In this document: one piece after another, positions 1 to 6,079 of the stretch
How the letters are laid out: every line of letters starts with the position of its first letter
Position numbering within the stretch: position 1 is the stretch's first letter
Source: Salinisphaera sp. UBA1666
GTDB lineage: Bacteria; Pseudomonadota; Gammaproteobacteria; Nevskiales; Salinisphaeraceae
DNA: 12,916 bases
Assembly: GCA_002320455.1 (NCBI GenBank)
Contig: DCKU01000097.1
Location: 1-12,916 of the forward strand
Direction: 5' to 3'
The notes under the pieces: generated by a model
Databases searched by the model: none
What the model saw: only the letters and a program-made list of their open reading frames with translations
What the model was told of the DNA's origin: nothing
Translations under genes and position numbers: made by a program

Positions 1-2
1 TA

Positions 3-79
3 GCGCCCGTAGCTCAGTTGGATAGAGCGTGCGGCTACGAACCGCAAGGTCGGGAGTTCGAATCTTCCCGGGCGCACCA
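3..79 (+). tRNA. tRNA-Arg (anticodon ACG)
   Basis: A complete 77-nt cloverleaf. The acceptor arm GCGCCCG (3-9) pairs with CGGGCGC (69-75), followed by discriminator A76 and an encoded CCA (77-79). The D-arm is GCTC/GAGC. The anticodon stem TGCGG/CCGCA encloses the loop CTACGAA, so the anticodon is ACG (arginine, CGN codons; A34 is normally converted to inosine by TadA). The T-arm is GGGAG-TTCGAAT-CTTCC with one G-U pair. Its promoter would lie left of the window. A terminator follows within 10 bases. Confidence 0.97.
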
Positions 80-87
80 TCAAATAG

Positions 88-120
88 AAAAGGCCCTCCA
101 GAACTGGACGGGCCTTTTTT
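88..120 (+). terminator. Rho-independent terminator of the tRNA-Arg transcript
   Basis: AAAAGGCCC (88-96) and TCCA (97-100) pair with TGGA (105-108) and GGGCC (110-114) across a GAAC loop. C109 is bulged and a run of six T (115-120) follows. It lies 8 bases after the tRNA CCA end, as expected for a single-tRNA transcription unit. Confidence 0.9.
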
Positions 121-439
121 ATGTCTAACGACTCAAAGATTCGAACGCCCGACAATCATTAAGTCGTTCGACACGGGCCAAGCGCCGACGCACGATACAG
201 CGCAGCTGTATCGCCCCGAAGGGGTGAGCCGGCGCAGCCGGCGACTAATCTTCCCCGGGGAACAGCCGTTGGATCGGCTACCGGGGCACTCAAGCGAGCA
301 TTCGAACGCCTCGAAGACAGCTCCCGAATATCAACACATCGCTCGACAGGGCCCCGGCGCCACCGAGCACCGCTGTCGGTAAAACCCGCGATGCATCGGC
401 TTGTGCACGGCGTATAAAAAGACGCGCAGCGCCCTATGC
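121..439. other. Gene-free stretch with a hairpin cluster and tRNA-derived repeat
   Basis: No convincing gene lies between the tRNA terminator and the porin stop codon. From 193 to 286 there are four adjacent hairpins: CGATACAG/CTGTATCG (193-213, 5-nt loop), CCCC-GAA-GGGG (214-224), GCCGGC-GCA-GCCGGC (228-242), and a nested one with outer CCCCGG/CCGGGG and inner AGCCG/CGGCT (253-286). Bases 136-153 are an inverted copy (17 of 18) of tRNA positions 49-66. ATTCGAACGCC occurs as a direct repeat at 139-149 and 300-310. On the minus strand, a small GCGC-T-GCGC hairpin with a T-run (about 415-435) could be a weak terminator for the porin. A structured RNA or the relic of a small mobile element is possible; neither is proven. 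Confidence 0.5.
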
Positions 440-1633
440 CTAGAAAGAGGCTTCCAGTCGCAGCGTGCTCACGGTGGCATTGGCCAGGCCCTGGCCGCCC
501 GGATTGGCGATGTATTGCAGATCCGGCTTGACCCGGAGGACCCGGCCGAGCAACACGGCATAAAACGCCTCGATGGCCAGCTCGTAGTCGGCCTGGAAGC
601 CTGCCCCCGGGGCATCGCTGAAGGCGACATAGCTAGCCATGAGCCCCACGGCATCATCAGGCCGATCGGTGGCGGGGGCAGAAAGCGTCACCCCGGCGCT
701 TGCGTGGTCGGTCAGCGGGCTGACGGCGCCGTCGGCCCGCCCGTACTGAGCAAACCCGTCCAACTGGCGAACCGAGCCGGCTGCGCTGTAGAGCGTCTGA
801 TCGAGCACGATGTAGCTGCCATTCGCATGGTCGGTCTCTGTGGCGTTGAAACGCTCGAAGGTGCCAGTATGGTGCCAGGCGCCCACGCCCAGCCGACCGG
901 GCTGGCCCAGCAGTTCATACGCGGCGCCGGCCTCGGCGATATAAAAGGTCGCATCGGGCGGGCCGAAGAAGGTCGACGGGCCGCGCGTGCCTGTGGCCAC
1001 GCCGTCTTGTGTGGCGCCGTCATAGACCCCGGCGCCGAGATAGGGGCCGCGGCGGTCCTGCCAGAACACGTTGACCGCCGTTGACGGGTCGGGATAGGAG
1101 GGAAACGACAGAATTGTGGGCGAAAAGCCCGGCGATGAATTGATGAAGGCCGCGCCGTTGTTCACGTAGGCGAAATCGGCGTTCGCGTCCATCTTGCCCA
1201 GCTTGATGCTGAACTGTTCGTCGACGAGGCGCTGCTCGTAGTAGAGCGAATACAGCGCATCGAAGGGCATGGCGTCGATATTGGAATACACCTGGACATC
1301 GCCGGAATCCAGCGAGCCGTCGTCGCCGTGAAAGCCCTGGTAGGTAATAAAGAATTGTCCGCCGGGCCAGCCGAAGGCTTTGTCGGTGTCCAGGGTGAGA
1401 CCGGCCTGCGCCAGAAACCGATCAGCGATACCCCGTGGATTCGCGCCCCCGGATAAAACCATCGAATAATCCGCCACGATGTCCACATCGAAGGTCAGCC
1501 CGAACTCGGCAAGACGCGTGCGTATACCGGCGGCTTCGTCGACCTCTCGGCCCGGGACATCCACCTGGGCCATGGCGGTGCCACCGGACAAGACCCCCAG
1601 GATGACCGCGCCGCAGCGCGAAATACGATCCAC
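440..1633 (-). CDS. OprB-family outer-membrane porin
   Basis: A 397-aa protein of the carbohydrate-selective porin (OprB) family. Family-typical stretches include LTLDTDKAFGWPGGQFFI, KLGKMDANADFAYVNNGAAF, FINSSPGFSPTILSFPSYPD and a closing LRLEASF with C-terminal Phe, the usual outer-membrane barrel signature. The reading frame is open back to a GTG at 1765, but I choose GTG 1633. It gives a compact signal peptide (Arg3 and Arg6, hydrophobic 9-15, cleavage after AMA at about residue 22) and has AAGGCGG upstream, although the spacing of about 13 nt is long. TTG codons further up remain alternatives. It lies about 200 bp downstream of the metal ABC operon on the same strand, separated by a hairpin. 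OprB relatives usually pass sugars, but the context suggests a role in divalent metal entry; that role is inference. Confidence 0.82.
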   Translation of the reverse strand: MDRISRCGAVILGVLSGGTAMAQVDVPGREVDEAAGIRTRLAEFGLTFDVDIVADYSMVLSGGANPRGIADRFLAQAGLTLDTDKAFGWPGGQFFITYQGFHGDDGSLDSGDVQVYSNIDAMPFDALYSLYYEQRLVDEQFSIKLGKMDANADFAYVNNGAAFINSSPGFSPTILSFPSYPDPSTAVNVFWQDRRGPYLGAGVYDGATQDGVATGTRGPSTFFGPPDATFYIAEAGAAYELLGQPGRLGVGAWHHTGTFERFNATETDHANGSYIVLDQTLYSAAGSVRQLDGFAQYGRADGAVSPLTDHASAGVTLSAPATDRPDDAVGLMASYVAFSDAPGAGFQADYELAIEAFYAVLLGRVLRVKPDLQYIANPGGQGLANATVSTLRLEASF

Positions 1634-1751
1634 CCAGCGTCGAGCGCCGCCTTGCGGTGTGGTATGGCAATGACGACCCGTTATCAAAGAATGAGACAAA
1701 AGCCCCCCCTTAGGCGCCCGAAACAGCGCCGAATGACAGTTCCACGTACAA

Positions 1752-1773
1752 GCCGGCCTCCCCACAGGCCGGC
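1752..1773 (-). terminator. Perfect 8-bp inverted repeat between sitD and porin (possible terminator or attenuator)
   Basis: On the minus strand GCCGGCCT-GTGGGG-AGGCCGGC forms an 8-bp GC-rich stem with a 6-nt loop, 63-84 bases after the permease stop codon and about 120 bases before the chosen porin start. Only TTGT follows, so it is a poor classical intrinsic terminator. It could be a processing or partial-termination element that lowers porin expression relative to the transporter. Confidence 0.45.
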
Positions 1774-1835
1774 GAATGACACGTCTTATGGCCTGCGCGC
1801 GGGTGCTGCGCGCGTCATGGGCCGTGGTTTCTCGC

Positions 1836-2750
1836 TCAGGCCGTGATACGAGGCGGCTTTTTGGCCTCGCGCTCGGCGGGCAGCGGGCTCGTGGAGGCGG
1901 CGACCTCGTGCTCTGCCTTGCGGCGCGAGTTGCGTCGATTCACGTTCAGCCGATAGATGAACGCGACCACGAAGCCCAGCGAGAGCATCAGCACCACCGT
2001 GGGCGCGGTCGCGCTGTCGATGAAGAAGCTGGCGTAGGCCCCGCCCAGCATGGACAGCAGACAGACGCCCACGGCCACCATCAACATATGACTGAAGCGG
2101 CGCGTGGTGAGATAGGCAATTGCGCCCGGCGTGATCAGCAGCGCCACCGCCAGGATCAGGCCTACGGAGGTCAGCGTAGCCACGATGGTCAGTGAGAGGC
2201 AGACCACGAGCGTGTAGTGCAGCATGGACACGTTGAGACCGGCGGCCTTGGCCTGGGCCGGGTCGAAGGCATGCAGCAGAAAATCCTTCCACTTGAGAAT
2301 TAGCACTGCCGATACGACGGCCCCGATCACGCCCGAGGTGATCAGATCCTTGGGCCCGATGCCCAGCATATCGCCGAACAGCACATGACTGAGATGCTCG
2401 TTGGTGTGGACCCAGGTGTACATGACGATGCCGACCGCAAACATGCCGGAAAACACCACACCCAGCACCGTGTCCTGCTTGACCCGGCTGTTCTGCGACA
2501 GATAGCCGGTGGCCAGCACACAGGCCATGCCGGCCACGAACGCCCCCACAATCAGCGGCGCGCCCAGCAGCCAGGCCAGCACCACGCCGGGCAGGGTGGC
2601 ATGGCTGGTGCCGTCCCCCATCAGCGCCCAGCCTTTCAGCACCAGAAAACAGGACAAGAGCGCGGTGGGTGGGGCCACACACAGCGCAATCCAGAACGCG
2701 TTGCGCATGAACGAGAAATCAAACGGCAACAGCAGGGCGTCAATACTCAT
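1836..2750 (-). CDS. sitD: Metal ABC transporter permease, SitD/MntD type
   Basis: A 304-aa inner-membrane permease of the ABC-3 (Mn/Zn/Fe) family with about eight or nine hydrophobic segments. The family region VLKGWALMGDGTSHATLPGV is at residues 37-56, and ALLITPGAIAYLTTRRFSHML in the C-terminal half matches the SitD/MntD group. It should pair with the SitC-type permease to form the channel energised by the SitB-type ATPase. Its ATG overlaps the upstream permease stop as ATGA (2747-2750), so translation is probably coupled. The C-terminal tail of about 35 residues (from NVNRRNSRRK) is hydrophilic and basic and probably cytosolic. It is the last transporter gene; the porin follows after about 200 bp. 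The family is sure; the Mn/Fe substrate is inferred from the set. Confidence 0.92.
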   Translation of the reverse strand: MSIDALLLPFDFSFMRNAFWIALCVAPPTALLSCFLVLKGWALMGDGTSHATLPGVVLAWLLGAPLIVGAFVAGMACVLATGYLSQNSRVKQDTVLGVVFSGMFAVGIVMYTWVHTNEHLSHVLFGDMLGIGPKDLITSGVIGAVVSAVLILKWKDFLLHAFDPAQAKAAGLNVSMLHYTLVVCLSLTIVATLTSVGLILAVALLITPGAIAYLTTRRFSHMLMVAVGVCLLSMLGGAYASFFIDSATAPTVVLMLSLGFVVAFIYRLNVNRRNSRRKAEHEVAASTSPLPAEREAKKPPRITA

Positions 2751-3661
2751 TGAGAAGCTCCGGCAGAGGCCTCGACCCGATCTCTGTCTGCCGCGGCCTG
2801 GGCGCGATGATCGCGCAGTGCGGCTGCGGCCTTGCGTTTGCTGGCCAGCAGGCCATGCTTTGGCGCGAAAACGAAGGCACTGAGAAAGATCAGCGTCTGC
2901 AGCGACACAATAATGCCGCCCGTGGCGCCGTCGAGAAAATAACTGACATAGGCACCGATGAAGCTGGTGGCCGTGCCGATCACGATCGACAGCACCACCA
3001 GCCGCGGAAACCGGTCAGACAGCAGATAGGCGGTGGCCCCCGGCGTGACTACCATGGCGATGACCAGAAACGCGCCGACAGTGATCATGGCCGCCACGAT
3101 GGCCGCCGAGAGCAGGGCAAAGAACAGCAGCTTGAGCAGATCCGGACGCAGGCCGATCGAGCGGGCATGGTTCTCGTCAAAGAACGTCACCATCAGGTCT
3201 TTCCACTTGAGCAGCAGAATCCCAAGTGATACGAAGCCGATGAGGGCCAGCTGCAGCGTGTCCTCGGGCGTGATGGCTAGGATATTGCCCATGACGATGG
3301 TTTGAATACTCACCGACATCGGGTTGATCGAGACGATGAACAGGCCCAGACCAAAGAACGAGGTGAAGATGATGCCGATGATGACGTCGATCTTCAGCCC
3401 CGAGCGTTCGCTGAGGAAAAGCATCGCGCCGGCCGCCAGCCCGCCGGCTATGAAGGCGCCCACCGAAAAAGGCAGGCCCAGCACGAACGCGCCGGCCACG
3501 CCGGGCACCACCGAGTGACTCAGGGCATCGCCGATCAGGGACCAGCCCTTGAGCATCAGATAAGACGACAGAAAAGCACAGACTCCGCCCACCAGGGCCG
3601 AGACCCACATGGCGTTGAGCATGTAGCCGTAGGTGAACGGCTCGATCAGGGTGTCGATCAT
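2747..3661 (-). CDS. sitC: Metal ABC transporter permease, SitC/MntC type
   Basis: A 304-aa multi-pass inner-membrane permease, paralogous to the next gene. The conserved segment LKGWSLIGDALSHSVVPGV (residues 37-55) and the later VVTPGATAYLLSDRFPRL are typical of the ABC-3 family and closest to SitC. It forms a heterodimeric channel with the downstream permease for Mn/Fe import. The start codon overlaps the ATPase stop as ATGA (3658-3661), and its own stop overlaps the sitD start in the same way. The C-terminal 35 residues (SKRKAAAALRDHRAQ onward) are charged and soluble. Length fits the family. It cannot function alone, and all partners are present here. Confidence 0.92.
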   Translation of the reverse strand: MIDTLIEPFTYGYMLNAMWVSALVGGVCAFLSSYLMLKGWSLIGDALSHSVVPGVAGAFVLGLPFSVGAFIAGGLAAGAMLFLSERSGLKIDVIIGIIFTSFFGLGLFIVSINPMSVSIQTIVMGNILAITPEDTLQLALIGFVSLGILLLKWKDLMVTFFDENHARSIGLRPDLLKLLFFALLSAAIVAAMITVGAFLVIAMVVTPGATAYLLSDRFPRLVVLSIVIGTATSFIGAYVSYFLDGATGGIIVSLQTLIFLSAFVFAPKHGLLASKRKAAAALRDHRAQAAADRDRVEASAGASQ

Positions 3662-4611
3662 GCGGAGTGCTCGCCCGGCCGGCGGGTCAGAGGCGCATCG
3701 TCCTGCTGACTGCCGCGGGCAGCCGGGTCGCCGTAGTGGACAAACGGCCGCTCATCGTCGGTGATGATCGATACCTGACGGGGATCATCGTCATCATGCA
3801 GCGTGTCGCCGCCGATATTGAAATGCCGTAGCACGCCGCCGAAGGCACGCTCCAGGTTGTCGCGGGTGAAGGTGATTTCCGTGGGCCCGTAGGCCAGCAC
3901 CGTCTTCTTTACCAGGACGGTCTGATCACAGAACTCGGGCACGCTGCCCAGGTTGTGCGTCGAGACCAGCATCACGCGGCCTTCTTCGCGCAGCTCGCGC
4001 AGCAGCGCCACGATACGTTCCTCGGTCTTCACATCCACCCCGGTGAACGGCTCGTCCAGCAGGATCACCTGGCCGTTCTGGGCCAGCGAGCGGGCCAGAA
4101 ACACGCGTTTGCGCTGGCCGCCGGACAGCTCGCCGATCTGGCGGTGGCGGAAGTCGCTCATCCCCACGCGGGCCAGCGCCTGGTCCACGGCCTCGTGGTC
4201 GGCGCGCTTGGGCCGACGCAGAAAGCCCATATGGCCGTAGCGGCCCATCATCACCACGTCTTCCACCAGCACCGGAAACGCCCAGTCCACGTCCTCGGAC
4301 TGGGGCACATAGGCCACCATGTTCTGGCCCAGCGCCTGCTTAACCGTGCGCCCCAGCAGGCGAATTTCGCCCTCGGCCACCGGTACGAAGCCCATGATGG
4401 CCTTGAAGAACGTGGACTTGCCGGCGCCGTTGACGCCCACCAGTGCGGCGATCGAGCCACGCGGGGTGGTAAAGCTGGCATCGAACAACGCCGTATGGCC
4501 GTTGCGATAGGTCACCGTCACGTGGCGGGCGGTGATTCCGTCGCCGCCGCCGTCGTGTTCATGCCCGGCCTGCGCGGCGCGGGCTTCGTCATCTGCGGTC
4601 ATGTTGGCCAT
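3658..4611 (-). CDS. sitB: Metal ABC transporter ATPase, SitB/MntB type
   Basis: A 317-aa cytosolic ATPase that drives the SitCD channel. Walker A is GVNGAGKST (59-67), the Q-loop is at Gln104 in YVPQSEDVDWAFPV, the ABC signature is LSGGQ (162-166), Walker B is ILLDE (183-187) and the switch His is 219 in STHN. The run SEDVDWAFPVLVEDVVMMGR is characteristic of Mn/Fe ATPases of the SitB group. The frame is open upstream to 4797, but that part lies inside sitA. ATG 4611, four bases after the sitA stop, is chosen; ATG 4602 is also possible. Neither has a clear Shine-Dalgarno, which suggests coupling to sitA. Oddities are an N-terminal HEHDGGGDG segment and a C-terminal extension of about 50 residues (HDDDD at 272-276) beyond the usual end. 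Both are acidic or His-containing and may bind metal, but this is untested. Confidence 0.93.
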   Translation of the reverse strand: MANMTADDEARAAQAGHEHDGGGDGITARHVTVTYRNGHTALFDASFTTPRGSIAALVGVNGAGKSTFFKAIMGFVPVAEGEIRLLGRTVKQALGQNMVAYVPQSEDVDWAFPVLVEDVVMMGRYGHMGFLRRPKRADHEAVDQALARVGMSDFRHRQIGELSGGQRKRVFLARSLAQNGQVILLDEPFTGVDVKTEERIVALLRELREEGRVMLVSTHNLGSVPEFCDQTVLVKKTVLAYGPTEITFTRDNLERAFGGVLRHFNIGGDTLHDDDDPRQVSIITDDERPFVHYGDPAARGSQQDDAPLTRRPGEHSA

Positions 4612-4615
4612 AAAA

Positions 4616-5518
4616 TCAGGGGTTGCTCTGGTGCAGGCCGCGGGCGATGGTCTCAGCGTCCACGCGCAAGAGGTCCAGATAGGTCGGCACCGGGCCGCTG
4701 GCCGCCGAGAGCGAATCCACGTAGAGCACGCCGCCATAGTGGGCGCCGGTGTCACGCGCGACCTGGCGTGCCGGGGCGGTGTTGACGGTGCTCTCACAGA
4801 ACACCGCAGGAATATCGTTCTTCTTCACGCCGTCCACCACTTTTCGGACCTGTTGCGGCGTACCGGTCTGCTCGGCGTTGATCGGCCAGAGATAGAGCTC
4901 TTTCATCTTGAAGTCCCGGGCCAGATAACTGAAAGCACCCTCACAGCTCACCAGCCAGCGCTGCTGCTCGGGAATCTCTTCGATCTCGGCCTGCAGCGGG
5001 CGGATCGTGTCGCGGATCGCTTTCTTGTATGCCTTGGCGTTGGCGCGGTAGTCGGCTGAGTGGTTTGGGTCGTGCTTGATCAGCGCATCGCGAATGTTGT
5101 TGACGTAGATCTCGGCGCCGCTGAGGCCCATCCAGGCGTGCGGGTTGGCTATGCCCTTGTAGTCGCCGGCGGCAATAGGCATGGGATCCACGCCGTTGCT
5201 CAGCGTGGCAGACGGCACATCGCCGATATGCGCTAGAAACTGCTCGAACCAGCGCTCGAGGTTGAAGCCGTTATAGAGAATCAGATCGGCATCGCTGGCG
5301 CCTACGATGTCCTGCGGCGTGGGGGCGTAATCGTGGATCTCGGCGCCCGGCTTGGTGATGGACACCACCTCGGCGTGATCCCCGGCCACGTTGCGCGTCA
5401 TGTCAGCCAGGATCGTAAAGGTGGTGGCCACCTTAAAGCGCGCGTCATCGCCCGCCTGCGCGGCCGGCACTACGGCGGCTAAGACAATCGCTGCCAGAAC
5501 ACATCGTACGGTTTGCAT
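4616..5518 (-). CDS. sitA: Periplasmic Mn/Fe-binding protein of the ABC transporter, SitA/MntA type
   Basis: A 300-aa solute-binding protein of the ZnuA/SitA (cluster A-I) family. A signal peptide (MQTVR, hydrophobic core, cleavage after AQA at about residue 22) sends it to the periplasm; there is no lipobox. The four predicted metal ligands are His62 (EIHDY), His127 (NPHAWM), Glu193 (CEGAFSY) and Asp268 (YVDSLS). This His/His/Glu/Asp set, with no His-rich loop, points to Mn or Fe rather than Zn. ATG 5518 has GAGG just upstream. It is the first gene of the operon and is led by the divergent control region. The leader, from a start site near 5604, is about 85 nt long and contains a GTGTC-GCAA-GACAC hairpin (5578-5591). 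Specificity between Mn and Fe cannot be settled from sequence. Confidence 0.93.
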   Translation of the reverse strand: MQTVRCVLAAIVLAAVVPAAQAGDDARFKVATTFTILADMTRNVAGDHAEVVSITKPGAEIHDYAPTPQDIVGASDADLILYNGFNLERWFEQFLAHIGDVPSATLSNGVDPMPIAAGDYKGIANPHAWMGLSGAEIYVNNIRDALIKHDPNHSADYRANAKAYKKAIRDTIRPLQAEIEEIPEQQRWLVSCEGAFSYLARDFKMKELYLWPINAEQTGTPQQVRKVVDGVKKNDIPAVFCESTVNTAPARQVARDTGAHYGGVLYVDSLSAASGPVPTYLDLLRVDAETIARGLHQSNP

Positions 5519-5577
5519 AGAGCCCTCGGTCTATTCGTATCGCGCGGCACGGGTAATGGCCCGGCGCGCGGCTTGAG

Positions 5578-5591
5578 GTGTCTTGCGACAC
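5578..5591 (-). promoter_or_regulatory. 5' leader hairpin with GCAA tetraloop
   Basis: Read on the minus strand, GTGTC-GCAA-GACAC forms a 5-bp stem with a GNRA tetraloop about 13 bases after the inferred sitA transcription start. It may stabilise the mRNA 5' end. A second weak GC-rich fold (about 5542-5572) precedes the start codon. No known manganese riboswitch pattern was seen. Confidence 0.35.
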
Positions 5592-5639
5592 AAAATAAGC
5601 ATTGGCTAAGTTTGTAGCACGAAGGCGAATAGCAAACAA
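5589..5639 (-). promoter_or_regulatory. Candidate sitA promoter with operator
   Basis: On the minus strand a -35-like TTGTTT (5639-5634) and a -10-like TACAAA (5616-5611) are 17 bases apart. Immediately downstream is CTTAGCCAATGCTTA (5610-5596), an imperfect dyad (TTAGC/GCTTA) covering the expected start site. The same TACAAA-plus-dyad block recurs on the plus strand at 5762-5788, with 19 of 21 bases identical. Placement over the start site suits a repressor, presumably a metal-loaded MntR-, Fur- or DtxR-type protein. The regulator itself is not in the window. Confidence 0.55.
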
Positions 5640-5652
5640 GAATGATTGCTAT
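5629..5652. promoter_or_regulatory. Inverted repeat ATAGCAA-N10-TTGCTAT overlapping the sitA -35 region
   Basis: Perfect 7-bp arms at 5629-5635 and 5646-5652 with a 10-base AT-rich spacer lie across and just upstream of the sitA -35-like hexamer. The ATAGC half-sites recall the enterobacterial MntR box (ATAGCAAAGGCTAT), but the spacing is wider here. It differs from the TTAGCC dyads, so a second regulator is possible. Confidence 0.4.
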
Positions 5653-5737
5653 GCGCAGCAGGTCGGCCAAAGCGTCTTCCCAGCCGCGGCCGATGCGCGG
5701 TACGGCCGGCCGTTGGAATTCGCTGTGATGCACCGGC

Positions 5738-5788
5738 TTGACACAGAGTTATCGTTATAGATACAAAATTAGCCAAAGCTTAATTTTG
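5738..5788 (+). promoter_or_regulatory. Candidate promoter and operator for the 72-aa/170-aa gene pair
   Basis: A perfect TTGACA -35 (5738-5743) is followed after 18 bases by TACAAA (5762-5767). An imperfect palindrome then covers 5765-5787 (AAAATTAGC-CAAA-GCTTAATTTT). This has the same design as the sitA promoter in opposite orientation, and the first 21 bases from TACAAA match at 19 positions. The predicted leader is about 85 nt. Confidence 0.55.
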
Positions 5789-5817
5789 GGTCGGGCGAAT
5801 GTCTGGGCCGTGTACTG

Positions 5818-5855
5818 CCTGACCTAGAAGCGCCCACTCGATCCCGTCAGGAGGA
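5818..5855 (+). promoter_or_regulatory. Leader inverted repeat covering the Shine-Dalgarno of the 72-aa gene
   Basis: CCTGAC (5818-5823) is complementary to GTCAGG (5846-5851), which overlaps the strong AGGAGGA ribosome-binding site (5849-5855) of the gene starting at 5861. Folding would partly hide this site, so translation could be modulated. The 6-bp stem with a 22-nt loop is modest. Confidence 0.3.
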
Positions 5856-5860
5856 AGGCC

Positions 5861-6079
5861 ATGGTGATCAAGAGAAGACATGAATCCCGGGTGATGCGCC
5901 CCGGGCGCCACCTATGGCGTGCTTGGGCCGCGCCCCAGGCCTGGTACTGCCAGCGGGTATCTGCCCTGCGCATGCGCCGCATGGCGCTGTCGGGCCGGCC
6001 GGTCGGCGGGGCGGCGCAGCAAGACGCCGCCGAGGGCGCCGTGTCGCGTTCTCGGGAGGTGCGCCATGGCAGCCGATGA
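5861..6079 (+). CDS. Small Arg-rich protein, unknown function
   Basis: A 72-aa reading frame with a strong Shine-Dalgarno (AGGAGGA, 5849-5855, 5-base spacing) and ATG start. It contains 15 Arg and a Trp/aromatic-rich stretch at residues 17-29 (HLWRAWAAPQAWY) with one Cys30. The N-terminal 47 residues look more constrained than the Ala/Gln/Gly-rich C-terminus. No signal peptide or membrane span is evident. Its last 14 bases overlap the start of the next gene, so the two are probably co-translated. It sits behind a promoter matching that of the metal transporter. I do not recognise a family. The ribosome-binding site and overlap argue for a real gene, but in GC-rich DNA a short frame could be spurious. 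Confidence 0.6.
   Translation: MVIKRRHESRVMRPGRHLWRAWAAPQAWYCQRVSALRMRRMALSGRPVGGAAQQDAAEGAVSRSREVRHGSR

Noticed and set aside
29..382. Plus-strand frame of 117 codons across the tRNA and hairpin cluster
   Set aside because: It begins inside the tRNA, runs through the terminator, has no ribosome-binding site and no recognisable protein pattern.
401..1084. 227-codon plus-strand frame antisense to the porin
   Set aside because: The minus-strand frame encodes a clear OprB protein; this is a GC-rich shadow.
3955..4785. 276-codon plus-strand frame antisense to sitB and sitA
   Set aside because: It is His/Gln/Arg-rich and lies opposite two well-recognised genes, so it is a shadow.
5519..5604. 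yybP-ykoY manganese riboswitch in the sitA leader
   Set aside because: The conserved loop sequences of that class are not seen; only simple hairpins are present.
5919..6065. N-terminal extension of the 170-aa protein
   Set aside because: It would overlap the whole 72-aa gene and has Pro/Arg/Cys-rich shadow composition; ATG 6066 has an excellent ribosome-binding site.
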